Shown here piece after piece: positions 34,420 through 47,094 of a stretch of DNA of 64,000 nt. Each line of letters opens with the position of its first letter. Position 1 is the first letter of the stretch. Where the stretch lies: contig CM067513.1 of the NCBI GenBank assembly GCA_034509495.1, positions 23,200,280-23,264,279 of the forward strand, in the 5' to 3' direction. The notes under the pieces are model-generated. The model did not search any database. It had not been told where the DNA came from and worked only from the letters and a program-made list of their open reading frames with translations. Source of the DNA: Acestrorhynchus altus (taxonomy: Eukaryota; Chordata; Actinopteri; Characiformes; Acestrorhynchidae). The position numbers and the translations under genes were made by a program.

Positions 34420-36190
34420 ATTAAAAAAAAAAAAAAAAAAAGAACAAAAGAACAAAAAAAACCAAAAAAAACACCCTGCTTCAGGTATGCAAATCATTTT
34501 CTCCCTGACATCAACTTCTTTTGAAACAACAGTCTCATTCATTTCATCTTGCCAGTTTTCCCTAGCCATGCAAATTCCACATTTATGTATGAAAATAGGG
34601 AACACCTCCCTGAAACATGTTCCTGGTTACAAGCACATTTCTATATATCTGCAGTCTAAATGAACCTTTGCGTTAGAGGCAGGGGTACACTTCTATATAG
34701 TCATCTCACTTAAAGATGAACAAATGCTGTTTAATGCTCAGTCTTTATGGAAAGTTAGCAATAGTGTCTTGAGCATAAAATGTGACCATAGCAGAATATA
34801 TTGACACGGACATTTATGTCTGAAAAACTGGTCACTATGATTTATAAGTAAAAAAGACAACTAACATGCTCACAAACAAGGACAGACAAGAGCATACCTG
34901 GCTTAATTGTTAACTAAATTGTTTACAAAATTATAAATTACCATGTACTGAATTCAAGGGCATAGATTTACTCTTTACATGGATGAGGACTTATTAATCT
35001 CAATTCATAATTTTATTTGTGAATTATAGAATGTATGACAGGTGTCATACATCAGAAAAAAATAAAAGTAGATGGAGTTGCAGAATCTCCACAAAACCAA
35101 CAAAGTAATAAACAATAGCTACAGATGATTTTAGCCTGCTGTATGCTATGTGCCAAATCCTACCATTGGCATTAATGTTATTATGATGAACTCATTTTAT
35201 TAGCAAACTTGACTTTAAGTTTGAATAAATTTTTTTTTGTAAAATAGCTCCTAATGTTCACTTTTTTATGTCCAGTCTTCCACGGTAAGTCTTGCATAGG
35301 ACTGGAGGTGAGTATTGCCAGGTGCTATAAAAAAATCAGTCCAAAGTCTATATAAAATCCGCCCTACAAAAGCTGAATATAGCCTACAATCTAAGTTGTC
35401 ACAGACACCTGAAGAAAACATTCAAACTACAAATTAATGAGAACTACCAGTGTAGCAACTTAAATCTCCTTCCAATCTGGCTTTGTTTTTGTTTTTATCT
35501 AAAATATAATTGATACTCCATGTTAAACATTTTGTTTGCATTGTTATTATCATTATCATTAATTTATTGTTGTCTTTACTTCCATCAGGACTCCTCTTTT
35601 CCCAACCCATCAGCTACTTAACACTGCATCAGTAACACATCACCAAAAAATCCTTTTCATTTGTACTGTATGCAATGAAAGCATTTTGGCGGCCTGGTAA
35701 ATTAGTGAAAGTAACCACAAAAAAAACCCACACCCCACAACTGCATTTTCAAACACGCCCAATTTGGGGGGAAATCTGTGAACCTCGCAACCCTGTTGCA
35801 GGTTCCAGTTCGTGCTGGAAGATCAATAGCACATGAGCTTGTATTCTGTAGACTTGAGTTTCCTAGTTTTTTTCTTGTTACGAAATAAATATTGTAGGTT
35901 AATAAGTGTTTTCATAATTTAAGTCTTAGGGGTGCTGTCTGCATGTTACTGTTTGAAGGTCAGTAAAACCTTTTTATTTATTAATACAATTTTCATTTGC
36001 TTTGGTGCATTTCTCAGATTAGAATCAAAATTGAATTTCTCAAAAACTATTTGTCTACCCTCCACAATGTCTAGCCATTTCTCATTCATTGTGAAAAAAT
36101 AATAAATCATTAAAATATTTTGTACACATTTCTGCTGTTACTTTCATTACATTATTACTTTTGACACATCAGTCAGGTATTATTTCACTG
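34420..36190. other. prox1 intron, nothing recognised
   Basis: AT-rich sequence with a poly-A run at about 34423-34440. No exon, domain or transposon ends that I can support. Confidence 0.5.
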
Positions 36191-36193
36191 CAT

Positions 36194-37625
36194 ACAGTAC
36201 ATCTGGAAAGTATTCACAGTGATTCACTTTTTGTACATTTTGTTATGTTATAACCTGATTTCAAAATGAATTCAATTAATTTTCCCCTCAAAATTCTACA
36301 CACAATACCCCACAATGACAAAACAAGAAAAGTTTGTTTGAAATCTCTGCGAATTAAAAACAAACAAAACCCACAACATGTACACAAGTATTCACACCCT
36401 TTGCTCAAAACTTTGTTGAAGCACCTATGGCAGCAATTACAGCCTGAAGTCTTTTTGATGCTACAGGCTTGGAACACCTGTTTTTTACAGAACTTATCAA
36501 GCTCCATCAATTGGATGGGGTGTGAATCTCCAGGGATGTTCAATCGGGTTAAAGTCTGGGCTCTGGCTGGGCCAAGACATTCACAGTCAGGAGTCAGGAG
36601 TCAGGAGTTGTCCCAAAGCCACTGCTTTGTTATCTTGGCTGTGTGTTCAAGGATCAAGCATGTCTGTGTACATCACTGTAGTCATTCTTCCCCCATCTGT
36701 GAACAGTCTCCCAGTTCCTGCTGCAGAAACATCCCCACAGCATGAAGCTGCTACCACCAGGCTTCACTGTAGGAATGGTATTGGCTAGGTGATGAGCAGT
36801 GCTTGGTTTCCCCCAGATATGATGCTTGGCATTCAGTCCAAGAGTCCTTTTGGCAAACTCCAGACATGCTTTTATTGAGGAGTGGCTTCTGTCTGGTCTA
36901 TACCATGGAGTGGTGGAGTGCTGAAGAAATGGCTATCCTTTGGGGAGGCTCTCCTCTCTCCACAGAGCAACATTGGAGCTCTGTCAGAGTAACCTTTGGG
37001 TTTTTGGTCACCTCCCTGACTAAGGCCCTCCCACTATGAATACTCAGTTTGGTCAGGCAGCCAGCACTATAAAGAGTCCTGGTGGTTCTAAACTTTTGGT
37101 GGTTCCAATTTATGGATGATGAAGGCCACTGTGTTCATTGGAACCTTCAATGCAGCAGAGACTTTTCTGTATTTCTGTATTTTTCTGTATTTTTCTCTAC
37201 CCTTCCTCTGTGTCTCAATACAATCATGGCTTTGAGGTCTACAGACAATTCCTTAGATTTCATGGCTTGGTTTGTGCTCTGATATGCACAGTCTACTATG
37301 GGACCTTATATAAACAGGTTTGTGTCTTTCCAAATCATGTCAAATCAACTGAATTTACCACAAGTGTCTACAATCAAGCTGTAGAAACATCTGAAGGATG
37401 ATCAGTGGAAACAAGATGTGCCTGAATCTCATGACAAAGGCTGTGAATACTTATGTACATGTTATAGTTTTATTTTTAATAAATTAGCAAAATATTCAGT
37501 TCATGGTGTATTGTGTGTAGAATTTTGGCTAAACAATTAATTTAATTCATTTTGGAATAAGGCTGTAAAATTAAAAACAAATGTGCAAAAAGTGAAACTT
37601 TGTGAATATTTTCCAGATGCACTAT
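36194..37625. mobile_element. non-autonomous Tc1/mariner-like element
   Basis: The left end reads CAGTACATCTGGAAAGTATTCACAGTG and continues with TTGTACATTTTGTTATGTTATAACC. The right end is its inverted copy, ending GTGAATATTTTCCAGATGCACTATA. The inverted repeats extend for roughly 80 bp with mismatches, and TA borders suit a Tc1/mariner target site. Length is about 1.43 kb. Internal frames (36266-36745 and others) carry no intact transposase. Confidence 0.85.
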
Positions 37626-38579
37626 AAGTCAATAGTGCTGAACCAGTTGTCAGAATATTCTGTCAGAATGTTTATTATACTTTTTTGGTAAACTTCTCTT
37701 GGACTTATGATCAGTTTTCAGGTCAATCACTTCAATTCAGCTTCAACCAGTTCTCTAAGTTGCTAAGGTTCTAAAGTTTTTAATTCCACAATAAGCTAGG
37801 CCTTAAGTGGTTTTCATGGCAGATTGTTTTTTTTTTGGTTTGATATTAAACTGAGGGGTCCTGTACAATGAAGGATGTGCTAATACATATACTAAAAACC
37901 TGCAATGTGTAGACTGTGGTGGTACATTGAAGTAATGTCAAGGCACGACATACATAAGAAGCAGTGATAAGTCAACAATGTACAAAAAAGGTATAACATT
38001 CAACTGATCACGGATTGAGTTCAGTTGGTCTCCTGATATGTATGCTGTTTTCTTAAGCATGCTGTCTGATCAGATCAGGACTAACTTTACAGTTTTCTCA
38101 TTCATTTTGGTGCATTTCTCAGATCAGAATTGAATTTCTCAAAATTTCACTGACAAAAATAGCATGTTCACTGACTTAAATATCTGCTTTTAGGTCACAA
38201 ACTAAGGATTTTGAGCAGGTTACAGACTTTAACTGGTAATTGTGTGATGCTGTTTGTACAAATTGTTTTGAAAAACACACTAGTTGTTGTGAAAATATTA
38301 TTGATTATATAAAAAATGCTCCAAAGCAACAGAGAAAAACTAAACTAAAACATGTAGGTGGAAATATTTCTTTTGGAATTGTTTAACCTTCTATATTATT
38401 CTTACATTCTATCCGCAATTCATTTAGTATTCAGACAGTGATGAGACTAATACCAGTGTCCAGAAAAAATACTTTTTTTTAGATGTTTTTTAAAATTTTA
38501 TATTAAAAGGGTCCTAAAGGAGCATTGGTTGATTTTCTCTCTTTTTAACAATTTTTTTTTCTGTCTAATACAAAACTGT

Positions 38580-38700
38580 GGTGTGTGTCAAACAACCTCA
38601 TACAACCACTACATCAACACCCTCATAGCACCATCACACAAACACCCTGATACCACCACTACACCAATACCCTCATACAACCACTATACCAGTACCCTCT
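38580..38700. repeat. minisatellite, first part
   Basis: Copies of ACCACTACACCAATACCCTCATAC-like units precede the TA array and LINE tail that interrupt the larger array (see 38925-39660). Confidence 0.85.
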
Positions 38701-38701
38701 T

Positions 38702-38703
<2 letters not shown>

Positions 38704-38760
<57 letters not shown>
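38704..38760. repeat. (TA)n microsatellite
   Basis: Perfect TA array at the left border of an inserted LINE tail. Confidence 0.97.
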
Positions 38761-38763
<3 letters not shown>

Positions 38764-38922
38764 AATATAGTCTCTATAATATATATTCTTTATACTTATA
38801 TAGTGTTTTTTTTTACTAAATTGTGTCTTTTTCTACTTCTCCTGCACATATGCAGCGGCTGGAACCTTAATTTCCCTGAGGGAACCCTCCCAAGGGATCA
38901 ATAAATTCTATCCTATCCTATA
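38761..38922 (+). mobile_element. L2-like LINE 3' end inserted in minisatellite
   Basis: GTAATATAGTCTCTATAATATATATTCTTTATACTTATATAGTG, GCTGGAACCTTAATTTCCCTG and GAGGGAACCCTCCCAAGGGATCAATAAATTC with a TATCC tail match 12633-12820 closely. It splits the CACCAACACCCTC minisatellite, so it is younger than the array. Confidence 0.85.
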
Positions 38923-39660
38923 CCACCACTAAACCAAATCCCTCATACCACCACGACACCAACACCTTCATACCACCACCACACCAACACCCTAATACCA
39001 CCACCACACCAACACCCTTATACCACCACGTCAACACCCTCATACCAGCACCACACCAACACCATCAAACCACCGCTACACCAATACCCTCATACCACCA
39101 CTACACCAACACCCTCATACCACCACACCAACACCCTCAAACCACCCTTACATCAGCACCCTCATACCACCAACACCCTCATACGAACACCACACCAATA
39201 CCCTCATACCACACCACACCTCTATCCTAACATCCTCACCCCACCACTAAACCATCACACTACCACTACACCACCAGCGTCACACCACCACTACACCAAT
39301 ACTCTCATACCACCACAATACCAACAACCACAAACCACCAGTACACCAGCACCTTCATGCCATCACTGTTCTACCCTCTCACACCAATAATACAACAATA
39401 ACCTCATACAACCACTACACTGACACCCTCAAACCACCCCTACCAACATCCTTATATCACCACTACACCAACACCTTCATACCACAACTACACCAATACC
39501 CTCAAACCACCAGTATACCAACACTTTCATACCACCACTACACCAGTAGTGTCATACCACCAGTGTACCAACCGCTCACACCAACTTATTCATGTCACCA
39601 ACACCCTCAAACCATCTGTACACGAATACCCTCACACTACCAGTGTACCTAGAAGATTCT
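38923..39660. repeat. minisatellite, unit near CACCAACACCCTCATACCAC
   Basis: About 740 bp of irregular 20-30-bp units combine ACCACCACTACACCAACACCCTCATACC variants. Strongly strand-asymmetric (C and A on the plus strand, almost no G). Confidence 0.93.
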
Positions 39661-39784
39661 ATAAAATGTGTAGGCAATATTTGTGAGAAGCTGCTGTTTG
39701 ACTAGCGCTTCTTTAACTTAAAACTTTAATTTCAGGCACTTGACAGAAATATAACCATACATAGAGCATGAACACAAACATACA

Positions 39785-39788
39785 CACA

Positions 39789-39851
<63 letters not shown>
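39785..39851. repeat. (CA)n microsatellite
   Basis: CA array of about 65 bp with one early interruption. Confidence 0.97.
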
Positions 39852-39855
<4 letters not shown>

Positions 39856-40080
39856 TTTTATCTGCACAAAGGGTGAAATTTTGTGAATAAACAAAATTAA
39901 AACATTGCAACAAGTTATGTGTGTGATGGCTGGTCAGCATTTAGGTGTGACAACAAAAGCCCTGACAGTTTGTCCTGCATCATGAATAAATTGTTACATC
40001 ACACATCTGCTCAATAATCATTTTATAGACACAAATACCACATTTATCATCAGTCAGTCAGTTACTCGTTTATTTTTATT

Positions 40081-40272
40081 TTAGTCCAATAATTTTCACC
40101 CAACCCCGTTAGGACTCTCCCCCTGTCATTTGAAGCCACACACCACCAATGCTCTGGAAACTGGAAGAGAACAAGCCTGAGCATGGAAAATTTGCTCAGA
40201 CGCAATGACAAAGGATTCAAACCTGCGATCCTTGGATCACAGTGCTAGTGCGTTAGACTGCTGAGCCACAAT
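40081..40272 (-). mobile_element. tRNA-derived SINE-like element
   Basis: Read on the minus strand, 40272-40215 gives GTGGCTCAGCAGTCTAACGC, an RNA polymerase III A-box-like segment. About 30 bases on comes GCAGGTTTGAATCC, a B-box-like segment. A non-tRNA body follows down to about 40081. This layout is that of a tRNA-derived SINE head plus body. The missing acceptor stem pairing rules out a working tRNA. Confidence 0.6.
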
Positions 40273-41279
40273 GAACCCCATCATTCAGTTTCTGACCACA
40301 GATGTAGACTAAACTGGTTGTGAAGCTTCCTCCCCTGCAGTGGGACTTCCAACACTGTAGAGGTTTGTGGTTTTGATGTTTTGGGAGTTCTGGGGGGTTT
40401 TACACATTCTCTTTATTTATGGGCTCACCACCTAAAATCCCAAAGCTAGGAAAATGTCTGTGGTCAGAACTGATGAAAGGCTAGATAACACAAATTGTGC
40501 ATGACAATAAATAGACTAACCACCAACTGTACACCTGCAGAATGGAGCTCCTGGGCAAATACTGAGGGTAGAGCGCATTTTCTACCAATTAATATAGAAT
40601 CAGCAAAAAGTGAAGGTGGTTGGCCATATGTGCAAATGACCTACATGACAGCCACAAATGCACTTTTTATATTTTGTGCATCTGTGCATCTTTATGTCTG
40701 CATGTGTCGGTGTGTGTGCAATATGTCCTGAATTGCCTCCAATCTCTTCTATCCCCCCATCCCCAAAAGTGCTAATTACTTTTGATTGGGGATGGGATGG
40801 GGGGTTAAAGTCATGTGTGGGGTCAGCAGGTAAAAGCATGCAGGTACTTCTACCTGGTTTCTTTAAATAAAGAATTGAAGGAGAACTGACAGTGAGCAGC
40901 TCTGCGAGAGAACCCATTGGACTAATGGACTATGAGTGGCACACATAACTGCGTGTAGTTTGTAATATTTCAAATGTTCTTTATCTATGTAAGGTAGGGG
41001 AATTAAGGATGAGACGGTGATGGTGATTTTTTGCCTCATATCAACACCTCAGGGGAATCAAGGCAATCCAATCCAATCCAATCCAAGGCTATATGAGTTA
41101 CTGGTTACCTGTTATGCTCTATTCTGTGTTAGAAAAAACTGTTTAAATTTTCACTGAGATAAAGATCCCCGGACCTCTGACAACTTATTCACCCCATCAC
41201 CCACAACCTCAGCACCCCTCCAACCCCCCATCTTTATAATTTGTTCAGAATAAGAAACAAAACAGTACAAAATTATAGC

Positions 41280-41530
41280 AGGATGCTCACTGGGGAATGT
41301 AAATTGCTTTGACATGGAGATTAGGCCCTTCTATTGTCATCAGACATTGTCTAATAAGAGCAAATCTGGCAGAGAAAAGGAGTGAAAGGCAAAAGAGGGA
41401 GGATTTTTTTTCTAGAGCGGCAAATGGACAGTATAATGGTGAGCCCAGAAAAATAAGTCTACATGACATTGTTTGGCATTTCAGTATAAAAGGGGACTTA
41501 AAGCACATTGTTGCCAAATAGAAATATCAG
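41280..41530. promoter_or_regulatory. candidate conserved non-coding block
   Basis: Contains TGCTTTGACATGGAGATTAGGCC, CATTGTCTAATAAGAGCAAATCTGGCAG and GACATTGTTTGGCATTTCAG. It has small antiparallel frames on both strands but no domain. It stands out as complex sequence in a simple AT-rich intron. Confidence 0.25.
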
Positions 41531-42319
41531 AGAGTCTATGTAAAAAGGCCACATTGCTGTAATATGAAAATGTAACAATTAAGTTTCATGTCATCATGGT
41601 TGCTCCAGCTCGTAGTCCAGTCCTACATTGATCAACACACACAGAACAAGCTTAAATGACCTAATGAGTTTCACACGCCAAAAATATCTCTAGATGATTA
41701 ATTAATGTATTTTACACCTTAATTATGTACTTTTGTTCTATTACAAAGTAATTCCATTGTGGCTGGTGAAAGAGTATTCCTGTAGCATTAGAGACCCCTC
41801 TGAGTCACGGGTGGGGGGTTGCTCTGACCCGTCACTCTGCACGTTTCCTCTGTTAGCCACGGACAATACAGGCTTTCACAACCAGATCCCAAGCCGGTTT
41901 CAGACACTGCTTTCATAGGGGGATTCCAACCCTTCAACCACCACCATCAGACCCCACCACTTAAGACATGTTCTCTTAACCTGAATGTGGGAAAACTTCA
42001 CAGAGTGCCCTGGTAGGTTGCTTAATAATAATCTGTTAATGGTGCCTGTGTGTTATTTCAGCGCAGAGATAATGTTTCAAGATGTCAAAAACAATCATTT
42101 TAAAATCTGAATGACCTTACAATTAATGCCCAGCTGAAATATAGCTCTTGATCATAATGACAGACACTCTTGCATCCCTGTATGATCTTTGCACTCTTTA
42201 AAAAATTCGCTATAGACTGTTAACAGTGAGTTGTTAATACATTATATACATTCTCCACCAAAATCATCCTTGCCTTCACTCTGGCCCACATTTCAAGCTA
42301 TCATTAATTACAGACTGAT

Positions 42320-42990
42320 TACAGTGAGGTCCATAAGTATTTGGACCATTTACAACAACTTTGAAATAAAGTAATCAAAATGTGACTAAAATGTAAAATA
42401 TCAGCTTTACATCATCGGGTTTAACAATAATATTTTGTTCCAATTCCTAAACATTAACCATTTAGGAATCACAGCAGTCCCTTTGTTTTCTCAGGCTCAA
42501 AAGTAACTGGATAATTAATTGATAAGAAGTTTCGTAGGAACTCTCAACATGAGGTGTAAAGTGAAGGAGACTCAATCACCAGACTGAGAAAACAGAACAA
42601 CCCTATCAGAGAGAGCAGAAACGGAATACTCTGATGAACTCACGACATTACAAGCCCAGAGAAACCACAGATAACAAGTATACAATTGCAGAATGAAGTG
42701 AAAATTCATTTTTGGTGAAGTAAAACCCTTCACAGCATAGGGTCAAGTTGAAAACACTTGAGGACACTTTAGGAATATCACTGACAGAGTCTACATGGAG
42801 ATATAAATACAGAAGGTTTACCTCAAGAATCAAATCACTGGTAAAACCTAAGAACAGAAAGGACAGATTAGACTGATAAGAACAAGAGTCAGTCATCTGA
42901 CCTCAACCTAGTTGGGCATGATTTCACTTTATGAAGACTGAACTGCAGCAGAAAAACCCACACGGACCCATAAAAGCATGGCAAAAAAAA
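42320..42990. mobile_element. non-autonomous Tc1-like element fragment
   Basis: The left terminus ACAGTGAGGTCCATAAGTATTTGGACC is the well-known terminus of a fish Tc1-like group. AGCAGAAAAACCCACACGGACCC and CATCTGACCTCAACC lie further right. The right terminus is not clear. No transposase. Confidence 0.65.
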
Positions 42991-43624
42991 GTCCATTTCT
43001 TATCTTATAAGCTTCTCCTGTTTCCAAATTTATGAATTTCAAAATATGAACATATTGGTTCATGTATTAATGAAGTAATCAGCATTTCTGGAAACTGGAT
43101 AAAATGCTTCAAAAAGATTAAATAGACCATTATATAAATATTGTGGCCAAACAAGGAGTCACACTTCGGAGAACATGAACCTAAACACAGGTATTTAAAA
43201 GTTTATTTAAAGACAAAACCAAACACAAATACAAGCACAAAAGTAAAGATAAACCAAAACAAAGTCATTAACAGAAGCTAAACAAACCAAACAGACTCAG
43301 AAACAATGGGTAAAAGGCAGAAAGTACAAACTGACCGAGAAGCAGTCAGTTCTAAATAATAAGACAGACAAACAACACTGAAATAAAGGCATACTTATAC
43401 ACCAACACAGACAAGGCATACCTGGGGAGGATAATGAAAGGGCAGGGCTACAAACAAGGCACAGGTTGGAACACTGATGGGGGTTGGTGGGGGGTGGGGG
43501 GGGGGTTAAGGAGACAAGGACATAAAAATAGAGCCATGTGCTACAGAGCACAAGTTACAACAAAAACAAGCAGACAAAAGAAACAGATACAGACAAGGGA
43601 ATCAGGAAGTAGTGTGACACAGGG

Positions 43625-43705
<81 letters not shown>

Positions 43706-43715
43706 ATTGTTGTTG
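43625..43715. repeat. (TTA)n-(TTG)n microsatellite
   Basis: About 45 bp of ATT units pass into about 45 bp of GTT units; these give long Leu or Asn runs in false frames. Confidence 0.97.
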
Positions 43716-44721
43716 TGAAACACTTGTCAAATCAACCTATTTCCCACACATGATTTTCTATCACGATGCCCAAACTATGGTAAGTACATTTACTTAATTA
43801 GTTATTCCCATAGCTTTCTCAAGCTTATTCGGCTGTAATTAGTCAGTAATTCACGCTTAATGTACACAGTTTGGTCCAGAAAACACATGTCTCCCATTGT
43901 TTTCACAGTGCTAATTCACCCCTGAAAAAACTGTTCCCAGCACCCTGACCTTGTTTTATAGTTTAGTGTAATGAAATGATAATAGCATAGGCTTTTCTAA
44001 TAATGCAACTTAATTAGACAACTTTAATTCAAAATCTTAAATCCAGTTTCAGAGTTTCAGAGTAAATGTCTATGTTCTCATGACTGTTGGAAAGTGCCCA
44101 CTACAATAGTGCAGCAACATTCAGTAAGACAGTTCGACACTAGCTGATGATGTGTTTGCCACAGACCCAGGGCAGAGCCAGCTGGGAGTGAGAAGGACCC
44201 TCCTTTCCTCATTTAAATAATGTGGCCTAAATCTGTCACATTACAACCCCCCCACCCATACGATCACTGTAAGATACATCAACAACAAATTAAGTAAGTA
44301 AATAAGAGACATCATTGTTTTGTTTGTGTTGTGCACTACTTAGTTGGCTGCCCTGATCAGTATCACCCTTTCCCCAACCCCTTCAGATTCACCCCAGATC
44401 CAAACCCCTTCAGCTATTACAGCAACATTTAAGACCACTGGGAACGGTCCATACTTCACACTACCCAGATTTAAAAATATATATTGTTTCTCAGAAACTG
44501 TTTGTAAGTAAAAACAGGAGATGGGGAAAGTGGGCATTTAGGGTTAGCTCTGCAATGTTGTTGTTCTATAAGAGATTAAGGCCAGTTATTTTAATTATGC
44601 AAGAGAGAGTGAAAGTGAGGCAGAGAGAGAGAGAGTGTTGGCCGTCTGTTCAGTACCCATCTGGGCTAGTATGCAGAGCCACTTCTCACGACACATGGTT
44701 AACGGTCAGAGACAGGCTCAC

Positions 44722-44829
44722 CTTTACATCAGAGAAGAACATTTTCAGCATGTTGGAGCTGGGGTAGCGTGTGTAGAAGAACATCAGCTTGGCTTTCTTC
44801 AAGTGGTTTGGAGAGAGTCCTTCTTGGAT
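44722..44829 (-). CDS. prox1: prox1 108-bp exon (homeodomain start)
   Basis: This exon encodes 36 residues: IQEGLSPNHLKKAKLMFFYT, then RYPSSNMLKMFFSDVK. It ends at an AAG|GTGAGC donor (GT at 44721-44720). These residues are the beginning of the divergent Prospero homeodomain (helix 1 and start of helix 2), which with the Prospero domain binds DNA. The length of 108 bp equals the homologous PROX1 exon as I recall it, and both ends are phase 0. The 3' splice site upstream is unusual: a perfect U12 branch site TTCCTTGAC (44852-44844) lies 15 nt from the exon, and the intron seems to end in AA. Where I expected Thr-Tyr in the SSNMLKxx segment, this copy has Met-Phe. Confidence 0.95.
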
Positions 44830-45239
44830 TTGCAGAATGGGAGGTCAAGGAAAGTATTTTAATATACACTTATATATTGTTACTTTTATGGAACATTTTG
44901 TCTTAAAGTAAAGGATAACTGCTGGTTTAAAATCAGTACAAATCCAGCTTATGTTTCTGCAACATTATACATACAAAACATTCATAGTTCATAGTACATG
45001 AATTGTATGACAGTGGTAGTAATTGTACCTAATAAAACTTAGTAAGATAATGATGCCCCAAAATACTTTATTACCACACATCTTGTTCAGTTATATTGAT
45101 CATAACCTTCCTCTCGCTATCTAATTTAGTAGAAGGTCTTTCAAGGTCTTAAAAGAATCCCAGTCAATATGCTCGGCATTCCTGGTCAATAAATGCTTGC
45201 TTATCCCAATAAAAACCCTATTTATCTGGAGGTGGCATT

Positions 45240-45680
45240 GCCCTCTAGATTGGTAAACAGACGGCTGCTGAGTGGGTCCCAGGAGGAGCTGTGACTAACC
45301 AGAGCCATCTCACCATTACAGTTCAGCTCAAACCAATCCCCAGCTCTTCACCCACAGCCCCCCACAGCTTCCTGGCACAGCCTCTGTGCTGCCAGTTAGG
45401 CCGGCTTTAGCCACATCTGCGCTGCAGAATGGCCATGCCATTTCCTCCCAAATTAACGGCTTTATAATTTATAAAAAATGAAGATGCATGTGGGGCTAAA
45501 TCAATGGGCCCCTGCAAGGTCAATTAAGTGGCCCACATAGCAGAGGCCTACCCCCTCCCTCTAATGCAGAGAGTTGGCGCTAATTCGCCACAGTGGCACC
45601 TTCAAGTGAGTTAATATGCTCAGTGTAGCTGCATTGTGTCCATTTCACAATCAAGGTGGTAAAAAAAGAATCATGCTAAC
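45240..45680. promoter_or_regulatory. candidate conserved non-coding block in U12 intron
   Basis: Highly complex sequence: CATTTCCTCCCAAATTAACGG, GGGGCTAAATCAATGGGCCCC, GGTCAATTAAGTGGCCCACATAG, GGCGCTAATTCGCCACAGTGGC. Palindromic TAAT-containing words and GC-AT mixture are typical of deeply conserved developmental enhancers. No frame of note. Confidence 0.4.
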
Positions 45681-46479
45681 CAGTTGTATGGAGAGGCACT
45701 AATGTATTGAGGCATTAATATGACTAATGCTTTGTGTACACTAATATTTCTATAAACTATTTTAATAATAATCAAATGGATTCTTCCTGTTGCTCTGCAC
45801 TGCTGCTGTCTGTGTTGACTGACATGCTTCTTGTGTGAGGAAAGGAGGGGAAGAGTAGAACCCTATGTGACCTCCATTAGGCTGATAGGGAAGACTAAAA
45901 GAGCATTAGCCTCTCCCTCATGCCATCTGTCATAATGCATACAGCAAATAACAGCAGTGAATTAGAGAGGAAGACAATGAGAGAGAGTGAGAGACAAAAT
46001 AAGAGAAAGTGAAGTCTGATATTTCAAGGACCCCAAGGCATTTTTGGAAGCATACCGAATACAAGTGGGCCTCTTTAATGAAGGCCTTTTCGCAAAAAGC
46101 ATTTCGATGATACAGCAGTAGAGTAGAGCATGTCAGGATAAATGAGGATTGGAGGAGAAAAAGGACATAAGGTAAACTTATTGCTTCCAAATTCAAATGA
46201 CAGCATCCATCTAAAAGACAATGTTCAACTAAACACTAAGACTTAACATATGTCAATGTAATGATTTTTCTTGGTAATTAGCTTGGTATTAGTAAACTTC
46301 AGAAAAACATACATTTGGTCATTTTCACATTTTCTGGAAACAGTGAAATTACTAAGACCCCAAAATAGCACCCAAATTTGATGAGACCAAATCACCTAAT
46401 GCCCACCTCCTACAAGAAAACCACTCTTTCAAGAAAAAAGCAGTTTCTAGGATACAAAAATATGTACAATGAAAAAATA

Positions 46480-46760
46480 GCTCAAGTAAACACTGCTGCA
46501 CTGTGTAAAACAAGCCGGGCCACAGCCAAGGTCAGTCGAGGAAATAATGCAAACATGAATATGAAGAATTATATACAGTGAAACAGGATGACTGTGATTT
46601 CGAGCCACATGCTACATAAACAGAAGTGCCATGGATGTTGTGCACCATCAGCTTTTCGAATTTGGTTTCAGATTCACCGTATGTCATGAAAGAGAGACAA
46701 TATCTAATGAAATGTGATCTAAATGCCAGGTGTAAAGAGAGCGACGGAGAAAAACATAGG
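46480..46760. promoter_or_regulatory. candidate conserved non-coding block
   Basis: Complex sequence including GGAAATAATGCAAACATGAATATG (octamer/POU-like ATGCAAA) and CGAATTTGGTTTCAGATTCACC. Overlapping frames show no domain. Confidence 0.28.
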
Positions 46761-47094
46761 GATGATAAATCCATAAATTAATGACAGACATCTGTTCAGC
46801 CACATGAAAGATTAGACAACAAATGCACTGTCTGAACCCAACCTCCAGAAAAAAACTATATTCTTGTATGTTTAAGCATACTCTTTTGAATTGGAAAATA
46901 AACAACACATTACTTTTAATACTGGAGAGAAGAAGTGACAAATGTTAGGGTGTCATATTGCAGTACTTCAGCATTAACAGAAAAGAGCAGGTACTTCCTT
47001 AACTTGAGTTTATTCAGCTTAAATATGTGTTGAAGTGCTGCTGCTATGAGAGCTTAAATGTACAGAGCTCACTGCTTCAGAAAAAAAAAATGCC

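Larger units (their letters stand above)
18444..44721 (-). other. prox1: large prox1 interval expected to hold one more exon
   Basis: This 26-kb interval lies between the 108-bp exon and the last exon. From PROX1 structure I expect one exon of about 65 codons here: the rest of the homeodomain with its recognition helix, then the start of the Prospero domain. I looked on both strands for coding sense of KWFSNF, YYIQMEK, AINDG and MHYNKANDFE and saw none. The interval is otherwise filled with LINEs, DNA transposons, minisatellites and unexplained complex blocks listed separately. Confidence 0.6.

Noticed and set aside
36266..36745. 159-codon plus-strand frame
   Set aside because: Lies inside a non-autonomous Tc1-like element with inverted ends and shows no intact transposase motif.
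38580..39660. CRISPR-like repeat array
   Set aside because: Unit lengths and spacing are irregular, there are no unique spacers, and the setting is a vertebrate intron; it is a minisatellite.
40215..40272. Functional tRNA gene
   Set aside because: Promoter-like boxes are present, but a full cloverleaf with acceptor stem is not, so a SINE head is the better reading.
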